A stretch of 64,000 nt of DNA, taken from NCBI RefSeq assembly GCF_002287075.1, contig NZ_NSKE01000011.1, forward strand, positions 79,951 through 143,950, read 5' to 3'. Source of the stretch: Fodinibius salipaludis (GTDB lineage: Bacteria; Bacteroidota; Rhodothermia; Balneolales; Balneolaceae). Under the pieces are notes generated by a model. That model was not told the origin of the DNA. It saw nothing but the letters and a program-made list of their open reading frames with translations, and searched no databases. A program made the position numbers and the translations under genes. This document shows, piece by piece, positions 52,401 to 61,375 of this stretch (positions are counted from its first letter, which is position 1; the number at the start of each line of letters is the position of its first letter).

Positions 52401-55400
52401 CGATATTTCCACCGCCGTCGGTACCTAAATCGCTATTCCAGTTTGAGCTTCCGCCCGAGCCTTCGATAAGTGAATGACTTATGGTGGGGGTCGAAGTGAT
52501 ATTATGGAATTGATTTCCTTTATCTCCAGCCCGATTTCCGTAAAAAATGCCGTTGGTGATGGTAGGAGTTGCAGCTACATTTTCACTAGATATTGCCCCT
52601 CCGACTCCATTTTGACCTGAGGCATGGTTATTTATAAATATAGTGTTTATAATCGTTGCATTACTGGAACTGCCAGAACCACTATTTCTGATAGCGCCAC
52701 CTCGACCAGACTCTCCTGAGGTATTATTACTGTAAAAACCAGTATTGCTGATGGTCCCATTGTTTACGCCACTATAATAAATAGCTCCACCAAAACTATA
52801 AGACTCTAGAGTAGTATTACCCGCAAAGATGAGCCTGTTCAGGGTGGGGCTGCATTCACTGCCGGAGCCTCTACCTTCGCAGTGCATTCCGCCACCATGT
52901 TTTTCAGGATTGGCTCCTTTGGCTTGCCCCCCGGTAATGGTAAGCCCATTAAGAAGCGTGGTATTAGTTATAGCTCCATTATTTTTGCCATCAATGAATA
53001 ATACATGATTACTGTTGTTACCAGTTATATGATCCGTGCCACTAAAGGTATCAGGATCATTGTCGCTGTCGGTATTGGGGGCAAGGGGATCATCATCTTG
53101 GTCAATATCTCCACTTAGGATCGTTCGGTGACCCGCAATATCACGATCAGCGAGCTGGGTTTCGGTACCGTCAAAACCACCGTAAATCTCGAGGCCGTCC
53201 TGGTCACCTGTAATGGTGAAATAGGCTGTTTCATCTCCTTGGGTAACATTTGCACCCTCATCGGGATAGTAGGTACCTTCGGCGATCCAGATCTGGTCCT
53301 CACCACCTGCGGCATTAAGAGCATCCTGCAGGTATTGGAAAGCACTGCCCCACGAGCTGCCGTCGCCCCCGGAAGAGGCATCGGCATTAACATAAATGGT
53401 TTGTGCTATCCGATTTACAGTTATGGTAAAGGAGTCGTCCACCGTTTGGCCGCGGCTGTCTTCGGCCCGGATAGTGATATTGGCCGTACCGGTTTGATAT
53501 GGCTGGTAATCGAGAGTAAGCTGGTCGGTGCTGTTATCCACAGAGGCATCAACCAAACTACTGTTGTCATTATTTTGCACCGAGAAAGTTAAGTCGCCAT
53601 CATTGTCTTCGGGATCAGAAAATACATTGGTAAGATCATATGTATCGCTGGCGGCGTCTTCATCCACTGAGAGATCGGCAATAGTATTGGGGACCGTTGG
53701 CGACTCATCTACTACCGTGTTGACTGTGATAGTGGAGGGATCGCTGGGCAATCCCTGGTTATCGGTGACAATAACCTGCACCTCACGAGAGTTCTCGGTA
53801 AGCGGACTGGCGCTACTGGAGTATTGCAAAGCTTGAAGAAGCAATTCTACACGAGCCAGCGTTGCATTGGCATTAAAGTTCACCCGCAGGCTATTGCCGG
53901 TCGTTATATCATTAGCCAGCGTCCCCAAGGGAGTTCCACTTACACTCACTGTAGATCCGGAGGTAGTACCCGAGAGCGATACCGCCCCATCGGTGTTTAG
54001 TTTTAGCAGATCTTCGGATGCTACGGCTCCGGATGATACGGTGGCCGTTACATTTCCACCGTTCAGGCTCGCTGGATTGTCTGCGTCTGTAAGTGTGGCC
54101 GAAGCCAAGACGTCCAGCGTTACCGGGGGACCTTCTTCCAGAAAATCTACCGTGTCACCGTCCAGATTGCTAATGACTGGCGGGTTGCCCAGAGTCATCG
54201 AAAAGTTGGAGTTGTCGTCATGGTCGCCGCCGTTTGCTGTTCCGTCACCATCGTTGAGCGTCAGCGTAAATGTTTGAGCGCCGCTGCCTGTAGCCGCACC
54301 CCAGCGCAAGTTTCGGACGAGTGTTTGAATTCGGGCATTGGTGGCATCTGTGCTGGTAAAATAAATTTCCAGGTTATTTCCGCCTTGCCCGTCGTGAGTG
54401 GCATGTATGGTTCCCACAGCAGTACCGCCTATTGCAATGGTTTCACCGGCGGCTATAGTACCATCGCCTCCGGAAGTGACATTGGTGCCATCTACAGAAA
54501 AGTTTCCATGGGCAGTATTATTTGCGTTGTTATCAGAAATTCTAATAAAACCACCGTTGTAATCAGGGGAATCAATGTTTGTAACTGTTGCATCGCCCGC
54601 TGCATCAATTTTGGCTGCTGCCCCTCCGGGTTGCACGCTGTTGTTATCGCCGTTTAGGTTAGTTATTACCGGGGCCTCATTTACATCGGTAATTGTGATG
54701 GTAATGTTTTGATTAGTGATATTAGTTCCATCTGAAGCCGTTACCTCCAGCTCATAATCATTATTGCCATCATTGTCAGTGGGATTTTCAAAATCGCGCG
54801 CTACATCCAACGAAAGTTCGCCAGTATTAGGATTTATGCTGAAGGCTGCAGCGTCTGCACCGGCCAGGGTATAGTTCACATTGGCGTCACTACTCCCGCC
54901 TTCGCCATCCGTGGCATCAACATCTGCAATGATACCAGAATAATTTTCATAGATATTAAACCCAGAGGGAGAAGTAAATTCAGGGGGATCATTAACAGCG
55001 TTGATGGTTACATTTACAGTGATTATTGCGGTGTCGTTGCCATCAGAAATCTGAATATCAAAAGAATCGGAACCGTTGTAGTCAGGGTTGGGGGTATAGG
55101 TAAGTCCACTGGGAGTTACCGAGCCACCGGTACTGCTTTCGGTGGTTAAAAATCCACCCAAGCTGCCATTCGAAGGCGCAGACGAAATGGACCAAGTGAG
55201 GTTATCACCAGAGTCGGTATCTGTAACATCTAATAAACTGTTAATCGAGGTAGCAGAAGCATCTTCATTAACGGTAAGAGAAGTTGAGCTACCTTCGTTA
55301 AAGGTAGGAGTATCATTACTGCTTGGGCTGCCTTGTTTTTTTAGATAAATATTTGGCCCGTTATTATTAGTATCTCCCCCATAATCCCAAATATCTTGGT

Positions 55401-56511
55401 CACCCTCATTGTCAAAATCAGCTACCAGGGTATTACTTGCTGCATAAAATATATTCTCGGAAGCTATTCCATTAAAGGGGTTAGAGGATCCGGTAACTTT
55501 AGAAAATGATCCCGAACCATTATTGGCATAAAAGCTAAATGAGGAATAGGTATCATCATCGTAGGCTAACACGTCGACATCTCCGTCATTGTCAAAATCA
55601 CCAACAATAACGCCGGCTGCAGGATCAGGTATTCCTGAAAGAGGATTACTGCCCCCCGATTTGGAAGAGGTATAGCCACTGCCGGTATTTTCCAGGTAGA
55701 TATTTTGTGAATCCCCACTGGTTTGACCTCGATAATCCCAAATATCCTGATCCCCGTCGTTATCAAAATCTGCTACATAGGTATTATCGCTTACGAAAAA
55801 GATATCAGTATAGGGCAAGCCATCAAAGGGGTTAGCGGAACCGGTAGCCACAGAAAACGTTCCCGAGCCATCATTCGCGTAAAACTTATACGAATCGTAA
55901 TTATCATCATCAAATGCCAATACATCGATATCCCCGTCATTGTCAAAATCACCAACAATAACTTCAAAATCGGGTATTCCTGAAAGAGGATTACTGCCCC
56001 CCGATTTGGAAGAGGTATAGCCACTGCCGGTATTTTCCAGGTAGATATTTTGTGAATCCCCACTGGTTTGACCTCGATAATCCCAAATATCCTGGTCCCC
56101 ATCATTATCAAAATCTGCTACATAGGTATTATCACCTGCGAAAAAGATATCAGTATAGGCTAATCCGTCAAAGGGGTTAGCGGAACCGGTAACTACAGAA
56201 AATGATCCCGAACCATCATTGGCATAAAACTTATAGGAATCGTAATTACTATCATCAAATGCTAACACATTGATATCCCCGTCATTGTCAAAGTCCCCGG
56301 TAATAACGCCATCTGATGTTTGGGGGACACCGCTGAGAGGATTGTCGCCGCCAGATAATGATGACGAATAATCTGTTTGGGCATATAAGTTTGACGATAT
56401 CCCGCAAAGTATGACCACCAACAATGCCAGAGGTTTTATTAAATACCGAATACAAAAAATGGGTTTATTGAGCTCAGGAGAAATGAAATGATACTGACCG
56501 TCGTTATGCAT
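49420..56511 (-). CDS. Giant multidomain surface protein with FG-GAP, cadherin-like, beta-helix and FN3 domains and a T9SS sorting signal
   Basis: A secreted protein of about 2,360 residues. The ATG at 56511 is preferred; an in-frame TTG at 56553 would add 14 residues. After the signal peptide come three 115-residue FG-GAP/VCBS-type repeats with DFDNDGD calcium-binding motifs, then tandem cadherin-like and Ig-like domains (for example NDPPEFTSPSGF), a right-handed beta-helix region (about 1040-1440; WGSAFQYLQDAL), another cadherin-like domain, three fibronectin type III domains (about 1645-1930) and a C-terminal type IX secretion sorting domain (NPNYPNPFSSTTTIQIG through KKMVLIK). It is likely a cell-surface adhesin or matrix protein. 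Its gene is followed by the partner gene ending at 48230. Confidence 0.9.
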   Translation of the reverse strand: MHNDGQYHFISPELNKPIFCIRYLIKPLALLVVILCGISSNLYAQTDYSSSLSGGDNPLSGVPQTSDGVITGDFDNDGDINVLAFDDSNYDSYKFYANDGSGSFSVVTGSANPFDGLAYTDIFFAGDNTYVADFDNDGDQDIWDYRGQTSGDSQNIYLENTGSGYTSSKSGGSNPLSGIPDFEVIVGDFDNDGDIDVLAFDDDNYDSYKFYANDGSGTFSVATGSANPFDGLPYTDIFFVSDNTYVADFDNDGDQDIWDYRGQTSGDSQNIYLENTGSGYTSSKSGGSNPLSGIPDPAAGVIVGDFDNDGDVDVLAYDDDTYSSFSFYANNGSGSFSKVTGSSNPFNGIASENIFYAASNTLVADFDNEGDQDIWDYGGDTNNNGPNIYLKKQGSPSSNDTPTFNEGSSTSLTVNEDASATSINSLLDVTDTDSGDNLTWSISSAPSNGSLGGFLTTESSTGGSVTPSGLTYTPNPDYNGSDSFDIQISDGNDTAIITVNVTINAVNDPPEFTSPSGFNIYENYSGIIADVDATDGEGGSSDANVNYTLAGADAAAFSINPNTGELSLDVARDFENPTDNDGNNDYELEVTASDGTNITNQNITITITDVNEAPVITNLNGDNNSVQPGGAAAKIDAAGDATVTNIDSPDYNGGFIRISDNNANNTAHGNFSVDGTNVTSGGDGTIAAGETIAIGGTAVGTIHATHDGQGGNNLEIYFTSTDATNARIQTLVRNLRWGAATGSGAQTFTLTLNDGDGTANGGDHDDNSNFSMTLGNPPVISNLDGDTVDFLEEGPPVTLDVLASATLTDADNPASLNGGNVTATVSSGAVASEDLLKLNTDGAVSLSGTTSGSTVSVSGTPLGTLANDITTGNSLRVNFNANATLARVELLLQALQYSSSASPLTENSREVQVIVTDNQGLPSDPSTITVNTVVDESPTVPNTIADLSVDEDAASDTYDLTNVFSDPEDNDGDLTFSVQNNDNSSLVDASVDNSTDQLTLDYQPYQTGTANITIRAEDSRGQTVDDSFTITVNRIAQTIYVNADASSGGDGSSWGSAFQYLQDALNAAGGEDQIWIAEGTYYPDEGANVTQGDETAYFTITGDQDGLEIYGGFDGTETQLADRDIAGHRTILSGDIDQDDDPLAPNTDSDNDPDTFSGTDHITGNNSNHVLFIDGKNNGAITNTTLLNGLTITGGQAKGANPEKHGGGMHCEGRGSGSECSPTLNRLIFAGNTTLESYSFGGAIYYSGVNNGTISNTGFYSNNTSGESGRGGAIRNSGSGSSSNATIINTIFINNHASGQNGVGGAISSENVAATPTITNGIFYGNRAGDKGNQFHNITSTPTISHSLIEGSGGSSNWNSDLGTDGGGNIDVNPQFVDATNPAGVDGTWFTDDDGLVLQPTSPAVDAGDNNTIPSGITTDISGKQRIQGGTVDMGAYESLSNNPPTVANPIADITVDEDAASDTYDLTDVFSDNEEDDADLTFSIQKNNNTNLVDASIDNTTDMLTLNYQSNQSGTTNITVRAKDSSDETVDDSFEVTVNLVNDAPWISSIKNQSLTAGQTAGPISFTIEDIDDDLADLSLSAISDNQAVLPDQNILLSGSGSDRSVTLKTEENTSGNAMVEIIVDDGALSDTTSFELSITTNAPKQVTLEAPENKSTDQSLQPKFTWDIAAEAETYEFQLADEASFTDENIIAEQSDISETEIELSKKLNRETAYYWRVRGTNTGGKGGWSSKYQFTTIPALPARVTLKAPANKKSGVNTQPIFSWETVNNADTYEWQLSKDENFDSLINEATLSENDLQPNDELAHNTSYYWRVRALNSGGKGDWSSKQRFTTEASPPALSFPSDNETGISIAPRLAWSSDYENSRFRVKLSKDQQLQNMILDTLVTSETVKISGLQPNTDYFWQVRVETEENNSAPSPISNFTTRMPTESEMVDTKITFGQSGNSDLQSYDYRLMSLPGNESHPIDEFFNGEYGTDWKAFEDNGDEENFLQEYSDDHPLSFTSGKGYWVLSKKAVRVEDEISAVDISEDDTYILELEPGWNIIGNPFNRPASWQDIQAFNNRSLILYEYEGSFSKSKQMDPFKGYYVYNDSTAVLNLEIPYTSLQKMRSKDRNTSKEKGTNRKIRLKINQLKDDITSQVEINYPSQTGSSIKQKQDHYLPPLRLSKFGAGIINEEHEHRQKMMHTINSHFDEKRNKYTIELKTESRSEVVWKPEIEGMNSQTAVLIVEPQNGRTKILGDGESYPFMAKIGRQRFTVYTGSLSDLKEIEKSLVPQQITLNPNYPNPFSSTTTIQIGIDQHSEVTLEVFNILGQKVRTLVNESMKAGWHKVVFDGSRLASGTYFYRLTVGEQIQTKKMVLIK
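55628..55749. repeat. Direct repeat copy A in the giant surface-protein gene
   Basis: This 122-base segment is repeated almost exactly at 55973-56094, a 345-base (115-codon) period. It encodes part of an FG-GAP unit including YLENTGSGYTSSKSGGSNPL. A third, more diverged unit adjoins it. Confidence 0.85.
55973..56094. repeat. Direct repeat copy B in the giant surface-protein gene
   Basis: Matches copy A at 55628-55749 over 122 bases, offset by 345 bases. Such identity between protein repeats at the DNA level suggests recent duplication or gene conversion and could allow change in repeat number. Confidence 0.85.
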
Positions 56512-56553
56512 ATAAAAACTTTCCCTTTGTTTTGTATCGTTATTAAAAGCCAA

Positions 56554-57012
56554 CAGTAATGTTATCGTATTGTCGTAGGGGTAAACTTTCTGTAGAAAGA
56601 ACGCTGAAAAGTCTTCACTACCACGGAGAAAAAATTATCCAGTAGTACTTAGGGTAGAATCAAGAGAATGTTATTGGGTTACAGAGTAATCTAGATTATC
56701 TATCTAAGTATCTTTTAGATCACCAGTAATCATGATTGCTGATCCCATAAAACCAACGTAACATCTGATCTTTTTCTATGCCTAAAAAACAAATTTTTTA
56801 TCTTTCTATGTATTCAAATAAGCCCAAATAAAGTAATCATATAAGCTCATGATTTTGAGGACTGTTATTTTAGAATAGCTTGTTTTCTAAGAGCAAAAGT
56901 AAATTGTTTATGTGTAGAGGATGAAACTCCAACATGGTTTGTGTAATAAAGCAGGGGTTAGGATCGGGGTGAGGCGTGACTAACAGAATATTTTACAGTT
57001 TTTCGCAGGATA
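56554..57012. other. Gene-free AT-rich stretch upstream of the giant surface-protein gene
   Basis: About 460 bases with no supported gene on either strand. It should hold the promoter of the giant surface-protein gene on the minus strand and the end of the AraC-type gene transcript. I see no clear TAnnTTTG element, strong hairpin or repeat in it. Confidence 0.5.
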
Positions 57013-58029
57013 TTAAGCTTCAGTATCTTGCTCTTTTTGGTATTTTCCTGGGGTAATCCCAAACTCCCCCTTGAATGCTCGGATAAAATTGGAGGGATTA
57101 TCGAAACCCAGTTGGTAAGCTACTTTCGAGACAGTAGCTGTTGATTCTTGTAACTTCTTTTGGGCCAATTGCATTTGTTTATGGCGATAATACTGAAAGG
57201 GGGTCGTATCCATTTCTTGTTTAAAATGTCGCTTTAATCCAGATACGGAAATTCCAAATTGGGTGGCGAGAAAATCCATACCCGGAAAAGGCATTGTAAG
57301 ATAGTCATCTAGATATTTGGCCACTTGCTGTGCTTTATTTTGCGGCAATGAAGTGGGTTGTGTTGGCTCTTCTATTTGCAATCGAAACAACATATCCAGT
57401 GTATTGCTGATATGAGTAAGCGTATTTAACTTATTGGTGGCAGTAGATGAACCGACGACGGTCTGTGCCAATTGTTTTATGTTTGACTTGATAGGAGCCG
57501 GGGGTTGCTGAATGACAAACATGAGATCATTCGGATCATTGATAATAAGCTGCAAACGAGAGTGAGAAATATGCTGCCTATTGATGTATTCGTCAATAAA
57601 CTTATGGCTAATTACAATCTGCAAGTTTTCTTCGCGGTAACCGGCCGGCAGTTCGGTGATATAGTTGGCATAATTACTAAAAAAAGCCATAGTGCCCTGA
57701 TGCATATCATAGTGATGGTTTTGGGAGATCAATCGGGCTGACTTATTTTGATTTATTAAGCATTTAAGCGTATAGAACTTACTCTTCCTACGCGGAAGCA
57801 GTTCCATCCGATGCTTGGCATGACAATGAGTTTTCTGATGCAGAATTAACACATCATCACCCAGCAATTGGTAAGCAAAAGCGAAGGAATGATAATCATT
57901 ATCTGCTGTGTAGATATTCTTTTGGGGATCATCATCTAACAGATCACTCCATTTATCCATTACCGTATGAAAGTCAGAGATCGGAAAAAACTGTTGCTGT
58001 AGCTCAACAGTATGCTGTTCTTCTTGCAT
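57013..58029 (-). CDS. AraC family transcriptional regulator
   Basis: A 338-residue DNA-binding regulator. The C-terminal 100 residues hold the double helix-turn-helix of the AraC/XylS family: FLATQFGISVSGLKRHFKQEM and VSKVAYQLGFDNPSNFIRAF with FGITPGKYQ at the end. The N-terminal 230 residues do not resemble a clear cupin domain by eye and may bind an unknown ligand. It is followed downstream, after 460 bases, by the giant surface-protein gene on the same strand; regulation of that gene is possible but not shown. Confidence 0.9.
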   Translation of the reverse strand: MQEEQHTVELQQQFFPISDFHTVMDKWSDLLDDDPQKNIYTADNDYHSFAFAYQLLGDDVLILHQKTHCHAKHRMELLPRRKSKFYTLKCLINQNKSARLISQNHHYDMHQGTMAFFSNYANYITELPAGYREENLQIVISHKFIDEYINRQHISHSRLQLIINDPNDLMFVIQQPPAPIKSNIKQLAQTVVGSSTATNKLNTLTHISNTLDMLFRLQIEEPTQPTSLPQNKAQQVAKYLDDYLTMPFPGMDFLATQFGISVSGLKRHFKQEMDTTPFQYYRHKQMQLAQKKLQESTATVSKVAYQLGFDNPSNFIRAFKGEFGITPGKYQKEQDTEA

Positions 58030-58206
58030 AAATAGTTTGGGATCCGCTTAATTAGCCTCGCACAATTTCTTATAGAATAAAGACTAATAAAAAGTCTTTT
58101 GAAATGCAGGTTTTTTTGGGAATGTAAGTTGCGGAGTGAGTCAAAAAAAGCGAGGGGGGCTGCGCTTCAGCAAATATATTGAGGATGGTATATCTCATTA
58201 TTTAGT

Positions 58207-60276
58207 CTATCCCATCCCATAAAATTTACTCTTTTCTTTATAATAGGGGATAAACACTTCCTTTAATTTTTGATACTCTGGCTTTTGCAGATCAGGATCA
58301 TCATTCATAATCTCCCATGCGGCAGATTTAGCCTGCTCCAAAATCCATTGGTCTTCAACAATATCGGCGACGCGAAATTCCGGCAGTCCGCTTTGCTTAG
58401 TTCCCAGAAAATCTCCCGGCCCGCGCAGCTTCAGATCCGCTTCTGCAATCTCAAATCCATCACTCGTCTGTGCCATCTTTCGAAGGCGAAACTTTCCCTC
58501 TTTGCTCACTTTTTGTCCGTGTACTAAAATACAGTAGCTCTGTCGCTTACCGCGGCCAATACGTCCTCTTAGCTGATGGAGTTGGGAAAGCCCGAATCGC
58601 TCGGCGTGCTCTACAATCATAATACTGGCGTTCGGTACATCCACGCCCACCTCGATAACGGTGGTAGATACAAGTACCTGAATATCATTATTAATGAACT
58701 GCTGCATTACGGCATCTTTTTCCTCGGATTTCATCTGTCCGTGCAGCAGTCCGACTTCAAAGTCCGAAAATCGTTTTTTGAGTTTTTTGTATCCGGCTGT
58801 AGCATCCTTAAGGTCCATCTTTTCAGATTCTTCTACTAAAGGATAAACCACGTACGCCTGACCGCCTTCCCGGAGTTCTTGTTCTACGAAGTTATAAATG
58901 TCATCGTGTTTGCTTTGATGACGAACAGCAGTTTTAACGGGTTTGCGTCCTCCGGGCAATCCTTTAATAATAGAGATGTCCAGATCACTGTATAAGGTCA
59001 TTGCCAGCGAGCGGGGAATTGGGGTGGCCGACATGACCAGTACATGTGGATGTGATCCTTTGGTGAGAATTTCGGCGCGCTGCTTTACGCCAAAGCGGTG
59101 CTGCTCATCGATGACTGCCAATCCGAGGTTATTAAAATTAACTTCATCCTGAATGACGGCATGAGTACCGACCACGATATCACAATTACCTCCTTCAATA
59201 TCAGTAAGAATATCCGTCCGCAAGCTTGTTTTTTGATTGCCAACTAACAGGCGCACATTTACATCCAAGGGATCAAGGAAGTTTGAAAGTGTACGATAGT
59301 GCTGCTCAGCCAGGATTTCCGTGGGAGCCATAAAGGCCGCCTGGTATCCATTGTCGAGTGCCATTAAAATAGCTCCAAGAGCAACGATTGTTTTCCCCGA
59401 TCCCACATCACCCTGAATAAGTCGATTCATTTGTTTGCCAGATCGAACATCCTTTTTAATATCTGCCAGTGCTGACTTTTGTCCCTCAGTGAGTTCAAAA
59501 GGTAAATGCTCGTTGAAAAAAGGCTGCGTATATTGATCAAGGTCCGTAAAAAGAGCGCCTTCATTGCGTTCAATAATTTCGTGCTTGGTCTTGGCAACAC
59601 TTAGCTCAAAAAGAAAGAGTTCCTCGAATTTGAATCGTTTAAAGGCTTGTTTGTATTCTGATTGTGATTCGGGGAAATGAATCATGCGGTAACTTTCGTG
59701 GCGCTTTGGCAGATTGTGTTGATCCCGAATTTTGGCAGGTAAAAACTCTGGGGGGCGCTCATGTTTCAGGATAACCTTCTGCCACTGGTGAATGAGCTTG
59801 CTGGTAATTCGGCGCTTCGAAAAGGTTTTGTTACTTGGGTAGATTGGTACTATCTGTTTAAGATCCTGAATATCAGAAGTGTCATCAATTTTATCCCACT
59901 CGGGATGAGCCATTGAAACGTAACGCCCGTATTGCTTGGCCTTTCCAAAGAAGGCCACTGCGTCATCTTCAGAAAATTGTTTCTTTATATAATGCCCTCC
60001 CTTAAACCACACACCCTTCAGGGATGCGGTATCATCCTGTAAAATAACTTCGAGCCTTTTCTTTTTTCCGTATCCCTTTTGTCGTATTTTCTGGATTCGT
60101 CCGACTACGGTTACCTCTTCGCCCTGACCTTTAACCTGTCGAATAGGGAGGACGGTGGTACGGTCTAAATAACGGTGAGGAAACCAATTTAGCAGGTCCA
60201 ATAGAGAATCGATTCCACTCTCAGAAAGAGCCTTTAATCGCTTAGTACTTAAGTTTGGAAGATCGACTAATTTCAA
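58207..60276 (-). CDS. recG: ATP-dependent DNA helicase RecG
   Basis: Double-stranded DNA translocase that remodels stalled replication forks and Holliday junctions. The N-terminal wedge/OB region (about 1-150) includes EEVTVVGRIQKIRQKG; Walker A is QGDVGSGKTIVALGAIL near residue 290, followed by MAPTEILAEQHY, the DEQHRFGV box near 388 and MSATPIPRSLAMTLY. The C-terminal helicase half ends with LRGRIGRGKRQSYC and the RecG-specific LKLRGPGDFLGTKQSGLPEF. The start is TTG at 60276. It is divergent from rpsL. Confidence 0.95.
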   Translation of the reverse strand: MKLVDLPNLSTKRLKALSESGIDSLLDLLNWFPHRYLDRTTVLPIRQVKGQGEEVTVVGRIQKIRQKGYGKKKRLEVILQDDTASLKGVWFKGGHYIKKQFSEDDAVAFFGKAKQYGRYVSMAHPEWDKIDDTSDIQDLKQIVPIYPSNKTFSKRRITSKLIHQWQKVILKHERPPEFLPAKIRDQHNLPKRHESYRMIHFPESQSEYKQAFKRFKFEELFLFELSVAKTKHEIIERNEGALFTDLDQYTQPFFNEHLPFELTEGQKSALADIKKDVRSGKQMNRLIQGDVGSGKTIVALGAILMALDNGYQAAFMAPTEILAEQHYRTLSNFLDPLDVNVRLLVGNQKTSLRTDILTDIEGGNCDIVVGTHAVIQDEVNFNNLGLAVIDEQHRFGVKQRAEILTKGSHPHVLVMSATPIPRSLAMTLYSDLDISIIKGLPGGRKPVKTAVRHQSKHDDIYNFVEQELREGGQAYVVYPLVEESEKMDLKDATAGYKKLKKRFSDFEVGLLHGQMKSEEKDAVMQQFINNDIQVLVSTTVIEVGVDVPNASIMIVEHAERFGLSQLHQLRGRIGRGKRQSYCILVHGQKVSKEGKFRLRKMAQTSDGFEIAEADLKLRGPGDFLGTKQSGLPEFRVADIVEDQWILEQAKSAAWEIMNDDPDLQKPEYQKLKEVFIPYYKEKSKFYGMG

Positions 60277-60473
60277 AATAGATATACTGATATATTACTT
60301 TATACTACTTATTTGAGCAAAATTGAGCTACTTTATGGGCGTTTTGCAAACTAAAGAGTCCGAAAGGATAAAAATAGAAATAAATCATGATTTTTTCTTG
60401 CATTAGTGGGTGCGAATTCCTTATCATTGGCAACTCTTGTTCGACCGAAAAATCAATTAAGCGTTTATAAATC

Positions 60474-60845
60474 GTGCCTACAATACAACAACTTATTCGC
60501 AAAGGTAGAAAAAGCAAGCCGAGTAAAACAACGGCTCCTGCCTTGGAAAACTGTCCGCAAAAACGCGGAGTCTGCGTTCGAGTTTATACTACTACGCCCA
60601 AAAAGCCAAATTCGGCTTTGCGTAAAGTTGCTCGTGTGCGTTTGACAAATGGATATGAGGTAACTGCATATATTCCCGGTGAGGGACACAACTTGCAAGA
60701 ACACAGCATTGTGCTTGTTCGTGGCGGTCGTGTTAAGGACTTGCCCGGTGTTCGTTACCATATCGTAAGAGGAACGCTCGATACTGCCGGTGTTGAAGAC
60801 CGAAAGCAGGGTCGAAGTCTCTACGGTACAAAGAAGCCTAATTAG
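60474..60845 (+). CDS. rpsL: 30S ribosomal protein S12
   Basis: Decoding-centre protein of the small subunit. GTG start at 60474 gives the conserved [13 protein letters not shown]-terminus; [20 protein letters not shown] and [13 protein letters not shown] regions are intact, with the lysines at 43 and 88 in the wild-type streptomycin-sensitive form. Length (123) is normal. First gene of the str operon order rpsL-rpsG-fusA-tuf; the upstream rpoBC genes that often precede it are replaced here by divergent recG. Confidence 0.97.
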   Translation: MPTIQQLIRKGRKSKPSKTTAPALENCPQKRGVCVRVYTTTPKKPNSALRKVARVRLTNGYEVTAYIPGEGHNLQEHSIVLVRGGRVKDLPGVRYHIVRGTLDTAGVEDRKQGRSLYGTKKPN

Positions 60846-60881
60846 ATATAATTGTTGAGTAGGAAATAAACCGATAAGAAT

Positions 60882-61349
60882 ATGAGAAGAAAGACAGCAG
60901 ATAAGCGCGATGTTCAGCCGGATCCCGTATTTGGTGATAAGCAGGTAACGCGCTTCGTAAACAATCTGATGAGAGACGGCAAGAAGAATGTTGCCCGAAA
61001 AATTCTTTATCAGGCTTTTGAAATAATTGAAGAAGAAACCGGTGATGAGGGTATGGAGGTATTTAAGGAAGCCCTCAGTAATGTATCGCCGGTTGTTGAG
61101 GTTCGCGCACGACGAGTGGGCGGTTCAACATACCAGGTACCTGTGGAGGTTCGTCCCGACCGCGGTACTGCACTTGGAATGCGTTGGTTGATTTCGGCCA
61201 GCAAGGGGCGAAATGATAAGTCGATGGCTCGACGGATATCTCGTGAGCTGTTGGATGCATCAAATAATGAAGGCGGAGCGGTTCGAAAGAAAGATGAGGT
61301 TCACCGCATGGCTGAAGCAAATAAAGCATTTGCACACTTTAGATTTTAA
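60882..61349 (+). CDS. rpsG: 30S ribosomal protein S7
   Basis: Primary 16S rRNA-binding protein of the 30S head. The 155-residue sequence has the family signature [22 protein letters not shown] (abbreviated region 18-39), [20 protein letters not shown], and [12 protein letters not shown] at the end. It follows rpsL by 36 bases. Confidence 0.97.
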   Translation: MRRKTADKRDVQPDPVFGDKQVTRFVNNLMRDGKKNVARKILYQAFEIIEEETGDEGMEVFKEALSNVSPVVEVRARRVGGSTYQVPVEVRPDRGTALGMRWLISASKGRNDKSMARRISRELLDASNNEGGAVRKKDEVHRMAEANKAFAHFRF

Positions 61350-61375
61350 ACGATTTACGATACTAATTTATAGTA

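Noticed and set aside
53128..53592. Long plus-strand frames opposite the giant surface-protein gene
   Set aside because: Repetitive, low-complexity coding on the minus strand creates open antisense frames; the protein sequences show no domain.
56554..57012. Non-coding RNA or riboswitch upstream of the giant surface-protein gene
   Set aside because: No strong paired structure or known riboswitch motif was recognised in the AT-rich stretch.
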